The notes: generated by a model not told the origin, from the letters alone. DNA of 17,133 nt from DATAYA01 sp036272815 (GCA_036272815.1 DATAYA010000243.1:1-17133); one strand, 5' to 3'; numbered from the stretch's first letter, positions 1 through 7,160 are shown. Translations and numbers: made by a program.

Positions 1-815
1 CGGAAGGTGTAATAGATCACCACCGGAGGCACCGCGTAGATCACCGCCGTCGCCATCATCAGGTTCCACGGCGCCTCGTCGCTGTTGAGGAACTTTCCGA
101 GCGCCACCGGCACCGTGATCGTGTTGTCCGACGACAGCAGCAGGAACGCATAGAGATACTCGTTCCACGCCAGCAGCAGCGCATAGGTGCCGATCGCGAC
201 CAGCGCCGGCGCCATCAGCGGGATGTAGATGCGCCAGAATATCTGCACCGGCGAGGCACCGTCGATGCGCGCCGCCTCGTCGAGTTCGTGCGGGATGCTA
301 GCGCTGTACTGCTGGAAGATGAAGATCGCATACGGCGTCGCGAACGTCACCTCGACCGCGATCACCGAGAGCGCGTTGTCGGCGAGGCCGTAGGACTTCA
401 TGATCGCGTAGAACGGGATCGCCAGGAACGACATCGGGATGACGTAGGTGAGCAGCGCCGCATTGGTCAGCAACGCGCCGCCGCGCAGCCGCAGCCGGCC
501 GATCGTGAAGCTCGTCATCGAGCCGATTGCGAGCGTCAGCGCGGCGACCGCCACGCCGATATAGAGGCTGTTGCCCATCTGCCGCCAGAACTTGGCGAGA
601 TACCAGAAGCTCTCGGTGAACACGGCGCGGAACGCGGCCAGTTGCGGGTGCGGCGGCCAGATGTTGCTGGCGAAGACGTCCTGCTTGTCCTGCACCGCGA
701 CCAGCAGCATGTTGTAGAGCGGCGCCAGCGTCCACACCAGGATGACGAAGCCGAGCAGCATCGCCCCAGCGTTGCCGGTGCGACGGCGCAACGTCCGGGC
801 AGCGCGCGGGCTCAC
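1..815 (-). CDS. Carbohydrate ABC transporter permease, MalG/CUT1 type (3' end cut by window edge)
   Basis: Inner-membrane permease subunit of a sugar importer, pairing with the permease encoded just upstream. The GTG start at 813-815 overlaps the TGA of the upstream permease (GTGA), a usual sign of translational coupling. The 271 visible residues run off the left edge; MalG-like proteins are usually about 275-300 residues, so little is missing. Hydrophobic segments lie near residues 18-40, 83-105, 115-140, 150-170, 200-228 and 255-271. The cytoplasmic EAA loop that docks onto the ATPase is clear at about 179-200 (DEAARIDGA followed by a conserved IPL). The family is established by this loop and the layout. 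The sugar cannot be read from the sequence, and no ATP-binding subunit is visible; it may lie beyond the left edge or be shared with another system. Confidence 0.93.
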   Translation of the reverse strand, partial: MSPRAARTLRRRTGNAGAMLLGFVILVWTLAPLYNMLLVAVQDKQDVFASNIWPPHPQLAAFRAVFTESFWYLAKFWRQMGNSLYIGVAVAALTLAIGSMTSFTIGRLRLRGGALLTNAALLTYVIPMSFLAIPFYAIMKSYGLADNALSVIAVEVTFATPYAIFIFQQYSASIPHELDEAARIDGASPVQIFWRIYIPLMAPALVAIGTYALLLAWNEYLYAFLLLSSDNTITVPVALGKFLNSDEAPWNLMMATAVIYAVPPVVIYYTF

Positions 816-1720
816 AGCGCCACCTCGCCCTTCGCGAGCCGCCGCATCAGCAGGATCACCAGCGGGATCAGCAGCGGCAAGGCGGAGATCACCGCCGCCA
901 TGCCCATCTGCGGGTTGCCCAGCTCGAACGCATCGCGGATGCCGAGTGTCGCCAGCACATGCGTCTGCAAGGCCGGCCCGCCGCCGCTCACGAAATGCAC
1001 GGTGTTGAAGTCGCCGAGCGTCCATATCGTCGAGAGCAGCGTGCACACCGTGTAGAGGTTCGCCATGATCGGGAACGTTACGTGGGCGAACGCACGGAAC
1101 CCCGTCGCGCCGTCGACGGCGGCGCTCTCATAGAGTTCGCGCGGAATCGCCATGCGCCCGGCGAGAAGGATGAGCGTCCAGAACGGCAGCCACTTCCACA
1201 CGTAGGCGATGACGTTGGATGCCATCGCGAGATCGGCGCGGTCGAGCCAGGGCGGTCCGTCGGCGCGGAAGATGATCCACACCAGGTTGTTGATGAGCCC
1301 CCATTGCCCGTTCAGCATCCAGTGCCAGGAGATGAAGGTCGGGATCGCCGGCACCGCCCAGGGCAGGATGAACACCAGCAGCAGCCACTGCACCCAGCGC
1401 TCGCGCCGCATGAAGAAGCCCGACAGCAGGAGAGCGAGGAACAGCTTGAGGTTCACGCCGATCGCAAGATAGATGAGCGTGTTCACCACTGTCCGCCCAT
1501 AGACCGGATCGGCGAACAGCGCCGCGTAGCTCGCCGGGCTGCGGCCGAGCCACAGTCCGTAGGCGACAGGATAGATCACGAAGGCCACGAACACGGCGAC
1601 ATAGGGGATCGCGAACGCGACCGCCCAGAGGGCGTCGCTGCCTTGCAGGCGCGGGCCGCGCCAGAAACGGCGCACCCCCGCGCCGGTGCCGGCGGCGCCG
1701 ATCGCGGAGGTGCTGTCCAT
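812..1720 (-). CDS. Carbohydrate ABC transporter permease, MalF/CUT1 type
   Basis: Membrane permease of a CUT1-family sugar importer, 302 residues. The ATG at 1718-1720 is chosen because GGAG sits about 8 nt upstream and it lies 16 nt past the stop of the binding-protein gene; longer in-frame starts would overlap that gene and add Arg/Ser-rich sequence typical of a wrong frame. Six hydrophobic segments are visible at roughly 32-52, 80-101, 112-132, 168-190, 218-238 and 273-293. The EAA loop is at about 198-220 (ESAAVDGATG, then FPI). It is second in the operon binding protein > MalF > MalG, with a 4-bp overlap to the next gene. The family assignment is firm; the transported sugar is unknown. 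Confidence 0.94.
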   Translation of the reverse strand: MDSTSAIGAAGTGAGVRRFWRGPRLQGSDALWAVAFAIPYVAVFVAFVIYPVAYGLWLGRSPASYAALFADPVYGRTVVNTLIYLAIGVNLKLFLALLLSGFFMRRERWVQWLLLVFILPWAVPAIPTFISWHWMLNGQWGLINNLVWIIFRADGPPWLDRADLAMASNVIAYVWKWLPFWTLILLAGRMAIPRELYESAAVDGATGFRAFAHVTFPIMANLYTVCTLLSTIWTLGDFNTVHFVSGGGPALQTHVLATLGIRDAFELGNPQMGMAAVISALPLLIPLVILLMRRLAKGEVAL

Positions 1721-1736
1721 GCGAGCGTCTCCGGCG

Positions 1737-3125
1737 CTATTGCGTGGGGATCGGGTACTTGGCGAAGATCGCGTCGATCTGCTTGAACGCGCCATCGATC
1801 GCCTTGGCCGGCGTCATGCCGCCCTGCATCACGTTCGCCTCCGCCTTGCCCCAGACCTGCTGCGCGTTCACGTCGGCATAGGCCGGGTTGAAAATGTGGA
1901 ACCAGGGCTGCGTCGGACCCTGCAATTCCTGCTTGGTCGCGACCGGGATCTGCGGGTCCTTCGGATTGGTCCAGAACGGATCGGTCTTGAGCAGCCCGGG
2001 CATCACCGGCAGCCAGCGTCCGCGCGCCGCGACCAGATAGGCGTCGATGTGCTGCGGCTGGATGAAATACGTCATGAACGACTTCGCGGTGGCGATGTGC
2101 TTCGCGCCCGCCGGGATGAAGGCGAGCTTGACCGAGACCAGCGAGGTGACCGGCTTGCCGTCCGGCCCGAGCGGCAGCGGCTGGGTCACGATCTGGTGCA
2201 GGTATTCGTCGCGGTGCTCGGCGACCGCGACCGCGATCGAAAGCGACGCGTTCGGCGTCATCACGATCTGTTTGGCGTAGAACGCGCTGTTGTTGTCGGG
2301 ATCGCCCCAGTTGATCGCGCCCGGCGGCACGAAACCCTTTTTGTAGGGCGTGGTCAGCGCGGTCAGCGCGTCGATCGCCGCCTGCCGCACCTTGGGATCG
2401 TTGGTGTGCAACTTGCCATCCGGCGTCACGATCTCGCCGCCGTACGCCAGAAGATACTGGTTGAACAGATAGGTGCTGTCGCTGTCCTTCGTCGCCAGCG
2501 AATAGCCGAGGCCGTAGATGCGCTGGCCCTTGGCGCGCAGCTTCTTCTGCACCGTCTCGAAGAAGGCGAAATACTTGTCCCATGTATTCGGGATCTGGCT
2601 CATCTTGAAGCCGGCCTTGTTGACCAGCGGCCGCCAGACCGAGAAATGCAACGCCTGCTGCTTCAGCGGGATGCCGAAGAAGCTGCGCTTGTGGGTCACG
2701 TCGTCATAGAGTTGGCCCGCGGTCAGCGCGGTCTTGCTGTACGCCGCCTTCTGCGTGTCGACGACGTCGGTGACATCGACCGCCTTGTTGTGCCAGGCGG
2801 CCTGCGGCAGCAGCAGGAAGTCGCTGTTGTCGGCATAGATCAGGTCCGGCACGTCGCCCGTGGTCATCGCGGAGACGATCTTCGCCGGCAGGTCGGAGCC
2901 GTTGTAGAAGGTGATCGCGACGTGGTCGCCCGTCTGCTTCTCCCAGGCGGCGACGACGTCGCGCATCGCCTGGTCCTCGGCTGGATAGAAGCCCTGGTTC
3001 CACCAGACCGTGACGGTCTGCCCCGCCGCCCGCGCCGCCGGCGCTGCGCCCGCCATCCCGGCGGCAATCGCGAGCGTCGCCGCCACACTGCGCCAGGCCA
3101 GCTGCCATCCGATCCGATGCGCCAT
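1737..3125 (-). CDS. Extracellular sugar-binding protein of ABC importer (family 1)
   Basis: Periplasmic solute-binding protein of 462 residues that would deliver a carbohydrate to the two permeases downstream. The N-terminus is a Sec signal peptide: positive start (MAHRIGWQ), hydrophobic core, and an Ala-Arg-Ala site giving probable cleavage after residue 33. The mature part begins TVTVWWNQGF and contains GDVPDLIYAD, a typical family-1 pattern in which the first beta strand is followed by the aspartate-containing 'PDl' loop. The start at 3123-3125 has AGGGGG about 8 nt upstream. The much longer open frame extending to 4175 is a GC-bias artefact that crosses the divergent peptidase. It is first gene of the operon, with a candidate promoter 30-60 bp upstream. 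Absence of a lipobox is expected for a Gram-negative free binding protein. The ligand is not identifiable. Confidence 0.94.
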   Translation of the reverse strand: MAHRIGWQLAWRSVAATLAIAAGMAGAAPAARAAGQTVTVWWNQGFYPAEDQAMRDVVAAWEKQTGDHVAITFYNGSDLPAKIVSAMTTGDVPDLIYADNSDFLLLPQAAWHNKAVDVTDVVDTQKAAYSKTALTAGQLYDDVTHKRSFFGIPLKQQALHFSVWRPLVNKAGFKMSQIPNTWDKYFAFFETVQKKLRAKGQRIYGLGYSLATKDSDSTYLFNQYLLAYGGEIVTPDGKLHTNDPKVRQAAIDALTALTTPYKKGFVPPGAINWGDPDNNSAFYAKQIVMTPNASLSIAVAVAEHRDEYLHQIVTQPLPLGPDGKPVTSLVSVKLAFIPAGAKHIATAKSFMTYFIQPQHIDAYLVAARGRWLPVMPGLLKTDPFWTNPKDPQIPVATKQELQGPTQPWFHIFNPAYADVNAQQVWGKAEANVMQGGMTPAKAIDGAFKQIDAIFAKYPIPTQ

Positions 3126-3158
3126 GCCCGTTTCCCCCTTTGTTGCGTGATTGCGCGC

Positions 3159-3187
3159 ACCATCCGGCGGCTTCCCGGCGCTGTCAA
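3159..3187 (-). promoter_or_regulatory. Candidate sigma70-type promoter of the sugar ABC operon
   Basis: Read on the minus strand, a perfect -35 TTGACA (3182-3187) is followed after 17 bp by GATGGT (3159-3164), which matches the -10 consensus at only three of six positions. Transcription would begin near 3152, giving a leader of about 27 nt before the ATG. The same TTGACAGC octamer occurs upstream of fabD. The weak -10 keeps confidence moderate. Confidence 0.42.
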
Positions 3188-3293
3188 CGCGGCGCGGGCG
3201 CGGCCGTCGCGCCGATTCACGAGAGCGAGACGCATTCTTCATGCCGGTCCCGTGCCGCACCGCTATCCTGGGGCCGCGGGTTGGAGATGCGAG

Positions 3294-4145
3294 ATGGAAT
3301 CCATCTACGAGACGTTGGATTTCGGCTACGATCCCGGGACGGTAGAGGACATCCCGATTGCCGACCCGCCGGCGCTTGCCCCCGACGAAATCCCCTACAC
3401 CGTCGATCCGATATACCTGCCGCCGGTCGGCATGCAGACGACGCCGAGCTGTTTCGTCTGGGCGTCCACCTACTGTCTCGCGACCTATGCGGCGGCGGTT
3501 GCGGTCCACACGCCGCCGACGACGACGGACCGGCAGGCAAGTGCCGCCTATACCTATCCGCAGGTGCTGCTCTCCGTCGACGGCCCCCGCGGCACCTGCA
3601 CCGGCGGCACGATCAAGAGCTGCTTCGAGTGGCTCAGCGGCAACAAGGGGACGCCCTCCCTGGCGACCGCGCCGGACACTGACGGTTGCAAGGCCACCTG
3701 GCGGACCTATGGCAACGGCGGCCGGACACCCGACGGGGCCTTCATCCCGCCTGCCTGGTACAAGTTTTCCCTGCTCGGGACCGAGGGGCTGGAAAAGATG
3801 CGCATGAGTATCCTGCGCGGCCATCCCTTCGCCTACGGCACCCGGCTCTATACCGATTTCGTCACCTACGACGGGACGACCGTGCCGTACACCGGCAACG
3901 GCCAGATCGCCTACAAGAAGGGCACGAACGATCCAGTCGGGCACGTGATGGTCATCTTCGGCTACGACGACAGCATGGGCCCGGACGGCGCGGTGCTGAT
4001 CCAGAACAGCTTCGGCACCAACTGGGGCGGCACCTTCAATGCTACCAGCAGCCGCGGCTATGTCTGGATGGCCTACCCCACGTTCCAGGCGCTCGCACAG
4101 GGCGATGGCGTCTACATCGGCCAGCCGCGCGACCCGGTCGGCTAG
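3294..4145 (+). CDS. Papain-like (C1 family) cysteine peptidase
   Basis: A 283-residue protein with the full papain catalytic set: Gln48 (oxyanion hole) and Cys53 in QTTPSCFVWAS, His217 in GHVMVIFGYDD, and Asn238 in QNSFGTNWGG. These match the QxxxxxCxxWA, H and NSWGxxWG signatures of peptidase family C1. Additional cysteines (62, and a pair in GTCTGGTIKSC) could form disulfides. No signal peptide is seen; about 45 acidic, proline-rich residues precede the catalytic domain, shorter than classical inhibitory propeptides. The ATG at 3294 has GGAG about 7 nt upstream. It is divergent from the sugar transporter and ends 4 nt from the convergent fabG stop. The substrate is unknown. Without an export signal it may act in the cytoplasm or leave by a non-Sec route; that is inference. 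Confidence 0.88.
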   Translation: MESIYETLDFGYDPGTVEDIPIADPPALAPDEIPYTVDPIYLPPVGMQTTPSCFVWASTYCLATYAAAVAVHTPPTTTDRQASAAYTYPQVLLSVDGPRGTCTGGTIKSCFEWLSGNKGTPSLATAPDTDGCKATWRTYGNGGRTPDGAFIPPAWYKFSLLGTEGLEKMRMSILRGHPFAYGTRLYTDFVTYDGTTVPYTGNGQIAYKKGTNDPVGHVMVIFGYDDSMGPDGAVLIQNSFGTNWGGTFNATSSRGYVWMAYPTFQALAQGDGVYIGQPRDPVG

Positions 4146-4149
4146 GCGG

Positions 4150-4890
4150 TCAGCCGAGCATGGCCATCCCGCCATTGACGTGCAGCACGGTGCCGGTGAT
4201 CCAGCCGGCCTCGTCGGAGGCGAGATAGGCGACGGCAGCGCCGATCTCCTCCGACCGGCCCATGCGTCCCATCGGAATGGCGCCCAGCATCCGCTCGCGC
4301 TGCGCGTCGGTCAGCGCGTCGGTCATCGGCGTCTGCACGAAGCCGGGGGCCACGATGTTTACCGTGATGCCGCGCGAGGCGACCTCCTGCGCCAGCGACT
4401 TGCTCATCGCGACCAGCCCGCCCTTGGCCGCCGCATAGTTCGCCTGGCCGGGATTGCCGGTCGCACCCACGATGCTGGAGATGCCGATGATGCGCCCGGC
4501 GCGGCGGCGCACCATGCCGCGCAGCGCCGCGCGCGCGAGACGGAACGGGGCGGCGAGATCGACCTCCAGCACCGCGTCCCAGTCCTCGTCCTTCATCCGC
4601 AGCGCCAGCACGTCGCGGGTCAGGCCAGCGTTGTTCACCAGCACCGCAAGCGGTCCCGCCGCCGCCTCCGCCGCCGCCATCAGCGCATCCGGGGCCGCGC
4701 GGTCGCGCAGGTCTGCGGGACAGACGAAGCTGCCGTCGCCCAACTCCGCCGCCAGCGCGTCCAGCGCCTCGCGCCGGGTGCCGGAGAGCACGACGCGGGC
4801 CCCCTGCCCGTGCAGCGCGCGCGCGATCGCGGCGCCGATGCCGCCCGAGGCGCCCGTGACAAGCGCCGTCTTGCCGTTCAACTGGAACAT
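4150..4890 (-). CDS. fabG: 3-oxoacyl-[acyl-carrier-protein] reductase
   Basis: NADPH-dependent short-chain dehydrogenase that reduces beta-ketoacyl-ACP in the fatty-acid elongation cycle; cytoplasmic. Its 246 residues match the usual FabG length. The cofactor motif TGASGGIG is at 12-19, NNAG at 86-89, and the catalytic Ser139, Tyr152 and Lys156 lie in ISSIVG and NYAAAK. The C-terminal GTVLHVNGGM is typical. The fourth member of the usual tetrad, an Asn (Asn110 in E. coli FabG), is replaced by Asp111 in VLEVDLAAPF. A perfect AAGGAGG Shine-Dalgarno lies 4 nt before the ATG. It is second gene after fabD, separated by 107 bp filled by a palindromic element. acpP, which commonly follows fabG, is absent; the next gene is a convergent peptidase. 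Confidence 0.96.
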   Translation of the reverse strand: MFQLNGKTALVTGASGGIGAAIARALHGQGARVVLSGTRREALDALAAELGDGSFVCPADLRDRAAPDALMAAAEAAAGPLAVLVNNAGLTRDVLALRMKDEDWDAVLEVDLAAPFRLARAALRGMVRRRAGRIIGISSIVGATGNPGQANYAAAKGGLVAMSKSLAQEVASRGITVNIVAPGFVQTPMTDALTDAQRERMLGAIPMGRMGRSEEIGAAVAYLASDEAGWITGTVLHVNGGMAMLG

Positions 4891-4910
4891 CTTGCCTCCT
4901 TGCAGGAAGG

Positions 4911-4991
4911 CCAGGGGCTCTGCCCCTGGCCCCGGACCCCCGGGGTTCCAAGGGCGACTGCCCTTGGCGGGGTCTGGGGCAGAGCCCCTGG
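4911..4991. repeat. 81-bp palindromic intergenic element between fabD and fabG (copy A)
   Basis: The outer arms 4911-4926 (CCAGGGGCTCTGCCCC) and 4976-4991 are a perfect 16-bp inverted repeat. Inside, CCAAGGGC and GCCCTTGG form an 8-bp hairpin with loop GACT, flanked by GGACCCC and GGGGTC that can also pair. The whole element can fold as nested stems in DNA or RNA. Positions 4942-4974 (33 bp) recur exactly at 12478-12510. It fills nearly all of the space between the fabD stop and the fabG Shine-Dalgarno, so it is transcribed within the operon mRNA. I believe such GC-rich palindromes are common between genes in Acetobacteraceae; the function is unknown. Confidence 0.85.
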
Positions 4992-4997
4992 CATTCG

Positions 4998-5969
4998 CTA
5001 GAACACGCGCAGCATCGCCTCGACCTCGGCCGGCGTGCCGGCGGCGATCGCCTGCGCATCGGGCAGGATGCGGCGCACCAGTCCGCTCAGCACGCGGCCC
5101 GTACCCAGCTCGCAGAAGCTGTCCACCCCCATCGCCGCCATCGCCAGCACGCTCTCGCGCCAACGCACGGTCGCGGTCACCTGCTCGACCAGCAGGCGCG
5201 CGATCTCGTCCGGGTCGGTCGCCTTCGCCGCGGTCACGTTGGAGATCAGCGGCACCGCAGGTGCGACGGGCCGGGTGTGCTCCAGCGCCGTCGCCATCGC
5301 ATCCGCGGACGGCGCCATCAGCGCACAATGGAACGGTGCGGAGACCGGCAGCCGCGTCGCGCGCCGCACGCCATGCGCCTTGGAAATCTCGATCGCGCGC
5401 TCCACCGCCTCCAGCGCCCCGGAAATCACCACCTGCCCGCCGCCATTGTCGTTAGCCGGCTGGATCACCTGCCGCGTCTCGCGTCCGTCCGGCTCGCGGA
5501 GCAGTGCCGCCTCCTCGCAGATCGCGCGCGCCGCCGCCAACTCGCAGCCGAGCAGGGCCGCCATCGCCCCCTCGCCTTCCGGCACCGCGTCCTGCATCGC
5601 CCGCCCGCGCAGCCGCAGCAGCCGTGCCGCATCGCCGAGCGTGAACGCGCCGGCCGCCGCCAGCGCCGCGTATTCGCCGAGCGAGTGCCCCGCCACCAGC
5701 CGCGCCGTTCCCGCGAGCCGGACATGGCCCTCGCGCTCGATCACCCGCAGCACCGCGATCGCGTGCGCGAGCAACGCCGGCTGCGCGTTCTCGGTGCGCG
5801 TCAGGGTCTCGGCCGGCCCTTCGGCCATCACCCGGAACAGGTGCTCGCCGAGCGCGTCGTCCACCTCCTGAAACGTCTCACGCGCGGCGGGAAAGGCGGC
5901 GGCGAGCGCCTGCCCCATGCCGACGCTCTGGCAGCCCTGGCCAGGAAAGATGAAGGCGTGGACGGACAT
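4998..5969 (-). CDS. fabD: Malonyl-CoA:ACP transacylase
   Basis: Transfers malonyl from CoA to acyl carrier protein, supplying the extender unit for fatty-acid synthesis; cytoplasmic. The 323-residue protein starts MSVHAFIFPGQGCQSVGMG, the classic FPGQG opening. The nucleophile Ser96 is in GHSLGEY, the substrate-binding Arg121 is in LRLRGRAMQ, and the catalytic His214 is in SAPFHC. It is about 14 residues longer than E. coli FabD, with an insertion around 154-172 before PANDNGGGQVV, as I recall from other alphaproteobacterial FabDs. The start at 5967-5969 has only a weak Shine-Dalgarno, but the N-terminal homology fixes it. It is first gene of fabD-fabG with a good promoter candidate immediately upstream. 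Confidence 0.96.
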   Translation of the reverse strand: MSVHAFIFPGQGCQSVGMGQALAAAFPAARETFQEVDDALGEHLFRVMAEGPAETLTRTENAQPALLAHAIAVLRVIEREGHVRLAGTARLVAGHSLGEYAALAAAGAFTLGDAARLLRLRGRAMQDAVPEGEGAMAALLGCELAAARAICEEAALLREPDGRETRQVIQPANDNGGGQVVISGALEAVERAIEISKAHGVRRATRLPVSAPFHCALMAPSADAMATALEHTRPVAPAVPLISNVTAAKATDPDEIARLLVEQVTATVRWRESVLAMAAMGVDSFCELGTGRVLSGLVRRILPDAQAIAAGTPAEVEAMLRVF

Positions 5970-5995
5970 GGGCCGAGGTTCCCGGGAAGGGCGCG

Positions 5996-6024
5996 GATAT
6001 CACCGCCGGATGAGAAGCTGTCAA
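5996..6024 (-). promoter_or_regulatory. Likely sigma70-type promoter of fabD-fabG
   Basis: On the minus strand a perfect TTGACA (6019-6024) is followed after exactly 17 bp by GATATC (5996-6001), a partial -10 match. The predicted start near 5989 leaves a leader of about 20 nt before the fabD ATG. The position, perfect -35 and ideal spacing make this the best promoter in the window. Confidence 0.6.
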
Positions 6025-6199
6025 TGCAGGCGCCCGCCGACGGCCCGTAAGGCGGGCGTAAGCGGTCCGCTTCAGGGTCCGCGCGGTTCGCAACCGGACA
6101 GGGGTTCCCTGACGCATCGTCTGGTTCCGTGCCTCGCGCTCGCCCTCCCGCTCGCCGCCGATCCCTGCGATGGGTCAGACTGGGGGCGCGAACTTACGT

Positions 6200-6262
6200 C
6201 CGCCTTACGCCTGCCGCGCGCACGGGGGCGCTGGCACCGCGCCCGCGGCAGGCGTAAGGCGG
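6200..6262. repeat. 19-bp perfect inverted repeat upstream of the amidotransferase
   Basis: CCGCCTTACGCCTGCCGCG at 6200-6218 is exactly repeated in inverted orientation at 6244-6262, separated by 25 bp. It ends 31 bp before the ATG at 6294. In RNA it would form a very stable hairpin just upstream of the ribosome-binding site; in DNA it could be a two-site operator or a terminator/REP-type element. No T-run follows on either strand, so a simple intrinsic terminator is less likely. Confidence 0.85.
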
Positions 6263-6293
6263 CACGTTGCGGCTGTGCGACGGAGATCGAGGG

Positions 6294-7094
6294 ATGTGCC
6301 GGTTCCTGGCCTATCGGGGCGAGCCGATCCTGCTGGAGACGCTGATCGCCTCGCCGCTCCACTCGCTGATCGCCCAATCCCTGCACTGCGACGAGGGCAA
6401 GGCCGCGACCAACGGCGACGGCTTCGGCATCGGCTGGTATGGCGAGCGGCCGGAGCCCGGCCTGTTCCGCGACCTGCGGCCCGCCTGGTCGGACGAGAAC
6501 CTGCTGTCGCTGTGCGCCCAGGTCCGCGCCCGCAGCTTCTTCGCCCATGTCCGTGCCGCAACTGGCACCGCGACGGCCCGCGCCAATTGCCACCCCTTTG
6601 CCTCCGGTCGTCACCTGTTCATGCAGAACGGCCAGATCGGTGGCTGGATGGCGATCCGCCGCGGCGTCGAGGCGCTCATCCCCGACGCGCTCTATGCACA
6701 GCGCGCCGGCACGACGGACTCCGAGGCCTTGCTGCTGGCCGCGTTGGGGGCCGGACTGGAGTGCGACCCGGTGGGCGCGGTCCGGCTGACGGTGTCCCGG
6801 GTGCGCGGCCTGATGGACGCGGCGGGGATCGCCGAGCCGCTCCGCTTCACCGCGGCACTCACCGACGGCGACACGCTCTGGGCGTTCCGCTGGTCGACCG
6901 ACCACCGGCCCGCGACGCTGTACTGGCGGCTGCGGCCGGAGGGGCTCGTCGTCGTCTCCGAGCCGCTGGAGGGCGCGCGCGAGGACTGGACCGAGGTGCC
7001 GCCCGGCTCGGTGCTGATCGCCGCTGGTCCGGGACGGCCGACGATCGTGCCGATGGCGGCGGCACCGGCGGCCGGGAGCGCGCTTGCCGCATAG
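6294..7094 (+). CDS. Class II glutamine amidotransferase-like hydrolase (YafJ/EgtC/Dug3 type)
   Basis: A 266-residue Ntn-hydrolase of the stand-alone GATase class II family. The ATG at 6294 (GGAG about 8 nt upstream) puts Cys2 directly after the initiator Met, as needed for the N-terminal nucleophile; the longer frame from 6267 would bury it. Diagnostic motifs are CRFLAYRG at 2-9, NGDGFGIGWY at 40-49, HVRAAT at 85-90, NCHPF at 98-102 and NGQIGG at 112-117. Family members cleave a gamma-glutamyl amide: EgtC acts in ergothioneine synthesis, yeast Dug3 in glutathione breakdown, and YafJ has no settled role. No synthetase domain is attached. It is first of four same-strand genes leading to cydDC. 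The substrate is unknown; a gamma-glutamyl thiol is an inference from family and context. Confidence 0.9.
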   Translation: MCRFLAYRGEPILLETLIASPLHSLIAQSLHCDEGKAATNGDGFGIGWYGERPEPGLFRDLRPAWSDENLLSLCAQVRARSFFAHVRAATGTATARANCHPFASGRHLFMQNGQIGGWMAIRRGVEALIPDALYAQRAGTTDSEALLLAALGAGLECDPVGAVRLTVSRVRGLMDAAGIAEPLRFTAALTDGDTLWAFRWSTDHRPATLYWRLRPEGLVVVSEPLEGAREDWTEVPPGSVLIAAGPGRPTIVPMAAAPAAGSALAA

Positions 7095-7115
7095 CGCCGT
7101 TTTCTCTCGGCATCG

Positions 7116-7160
7116 GCGTTCAGGATGGGGGCGTTCAGGGTGGGGACGGTCAGAATGAGC
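7116..7160 (+). repeat. 15-bp tandem repeat spanning the GFA gene start
   Basis: Units 7116-7130 (GCGTTCAGGATGGGG) and 7131-7145 (GCGTTCAGGGTGGGG) differ at one base. A third, diverged unit (ACGGTCAGAATGAGC) follows at 7146-7160. Because 15 is divisible by three, each unit places an in-frame possible start codon at the same position: ATG 7125, GTG 7140, ATG 7155. Each unit's GGGG can serve as Shine-Dalgarno for the next. Confidence 0.75.

Larger units (their letters stand above)
5970..6293. other. 324-bp spacer between divergent fabD and amidotransferase genes
   Basis: No gene is supported here. The open frames that cross it (for example 5878-6117 minus, with an Arg-rich product) lack homology and overlap fabD. 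It holds the fabD promoter candidate (5996-6024) and a 19-bp inverted repeat (6200-6218 and 6244-6262). The motif CGTAAGGCGG occurs at 6047-6056 and in both arms of that repeat. Transcription signals for the rightward amidotransferase must lie here, but I could not pick out a clear -35/-10 pair. Confidence 0.7.

Noticed and set aside
3238..3269. TTCATG / TATCCT as promoter of the cysteine peptidase
   Set aside because: The spacer is 20 bp, outside the normal range, and the -35 match is poor.
1686..3293. Very long plus-strand open frame continuing into the cysteine peptidase (819 codons)
   Set aside because: It runs antisense through the whole sugar-binding protein, the product is Arg/Asp-rich without domains, and the peptidase has its own ATG with a good ribosome site at 3294.
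3126..4175. N-terminal extension of the sugar-binding protein to 4175
   Set aside because: It would cross the peptidase on the other strand and hide an obvious signal peptide; the start at 3125 has a strong ribosome site.
5878..6117. Small Arg-rich frame upstream of and overlapping fabD
   Set aside because: No homology, extensive overlap with fabD in another frame, and the fabD promoter candidate lies inside it.
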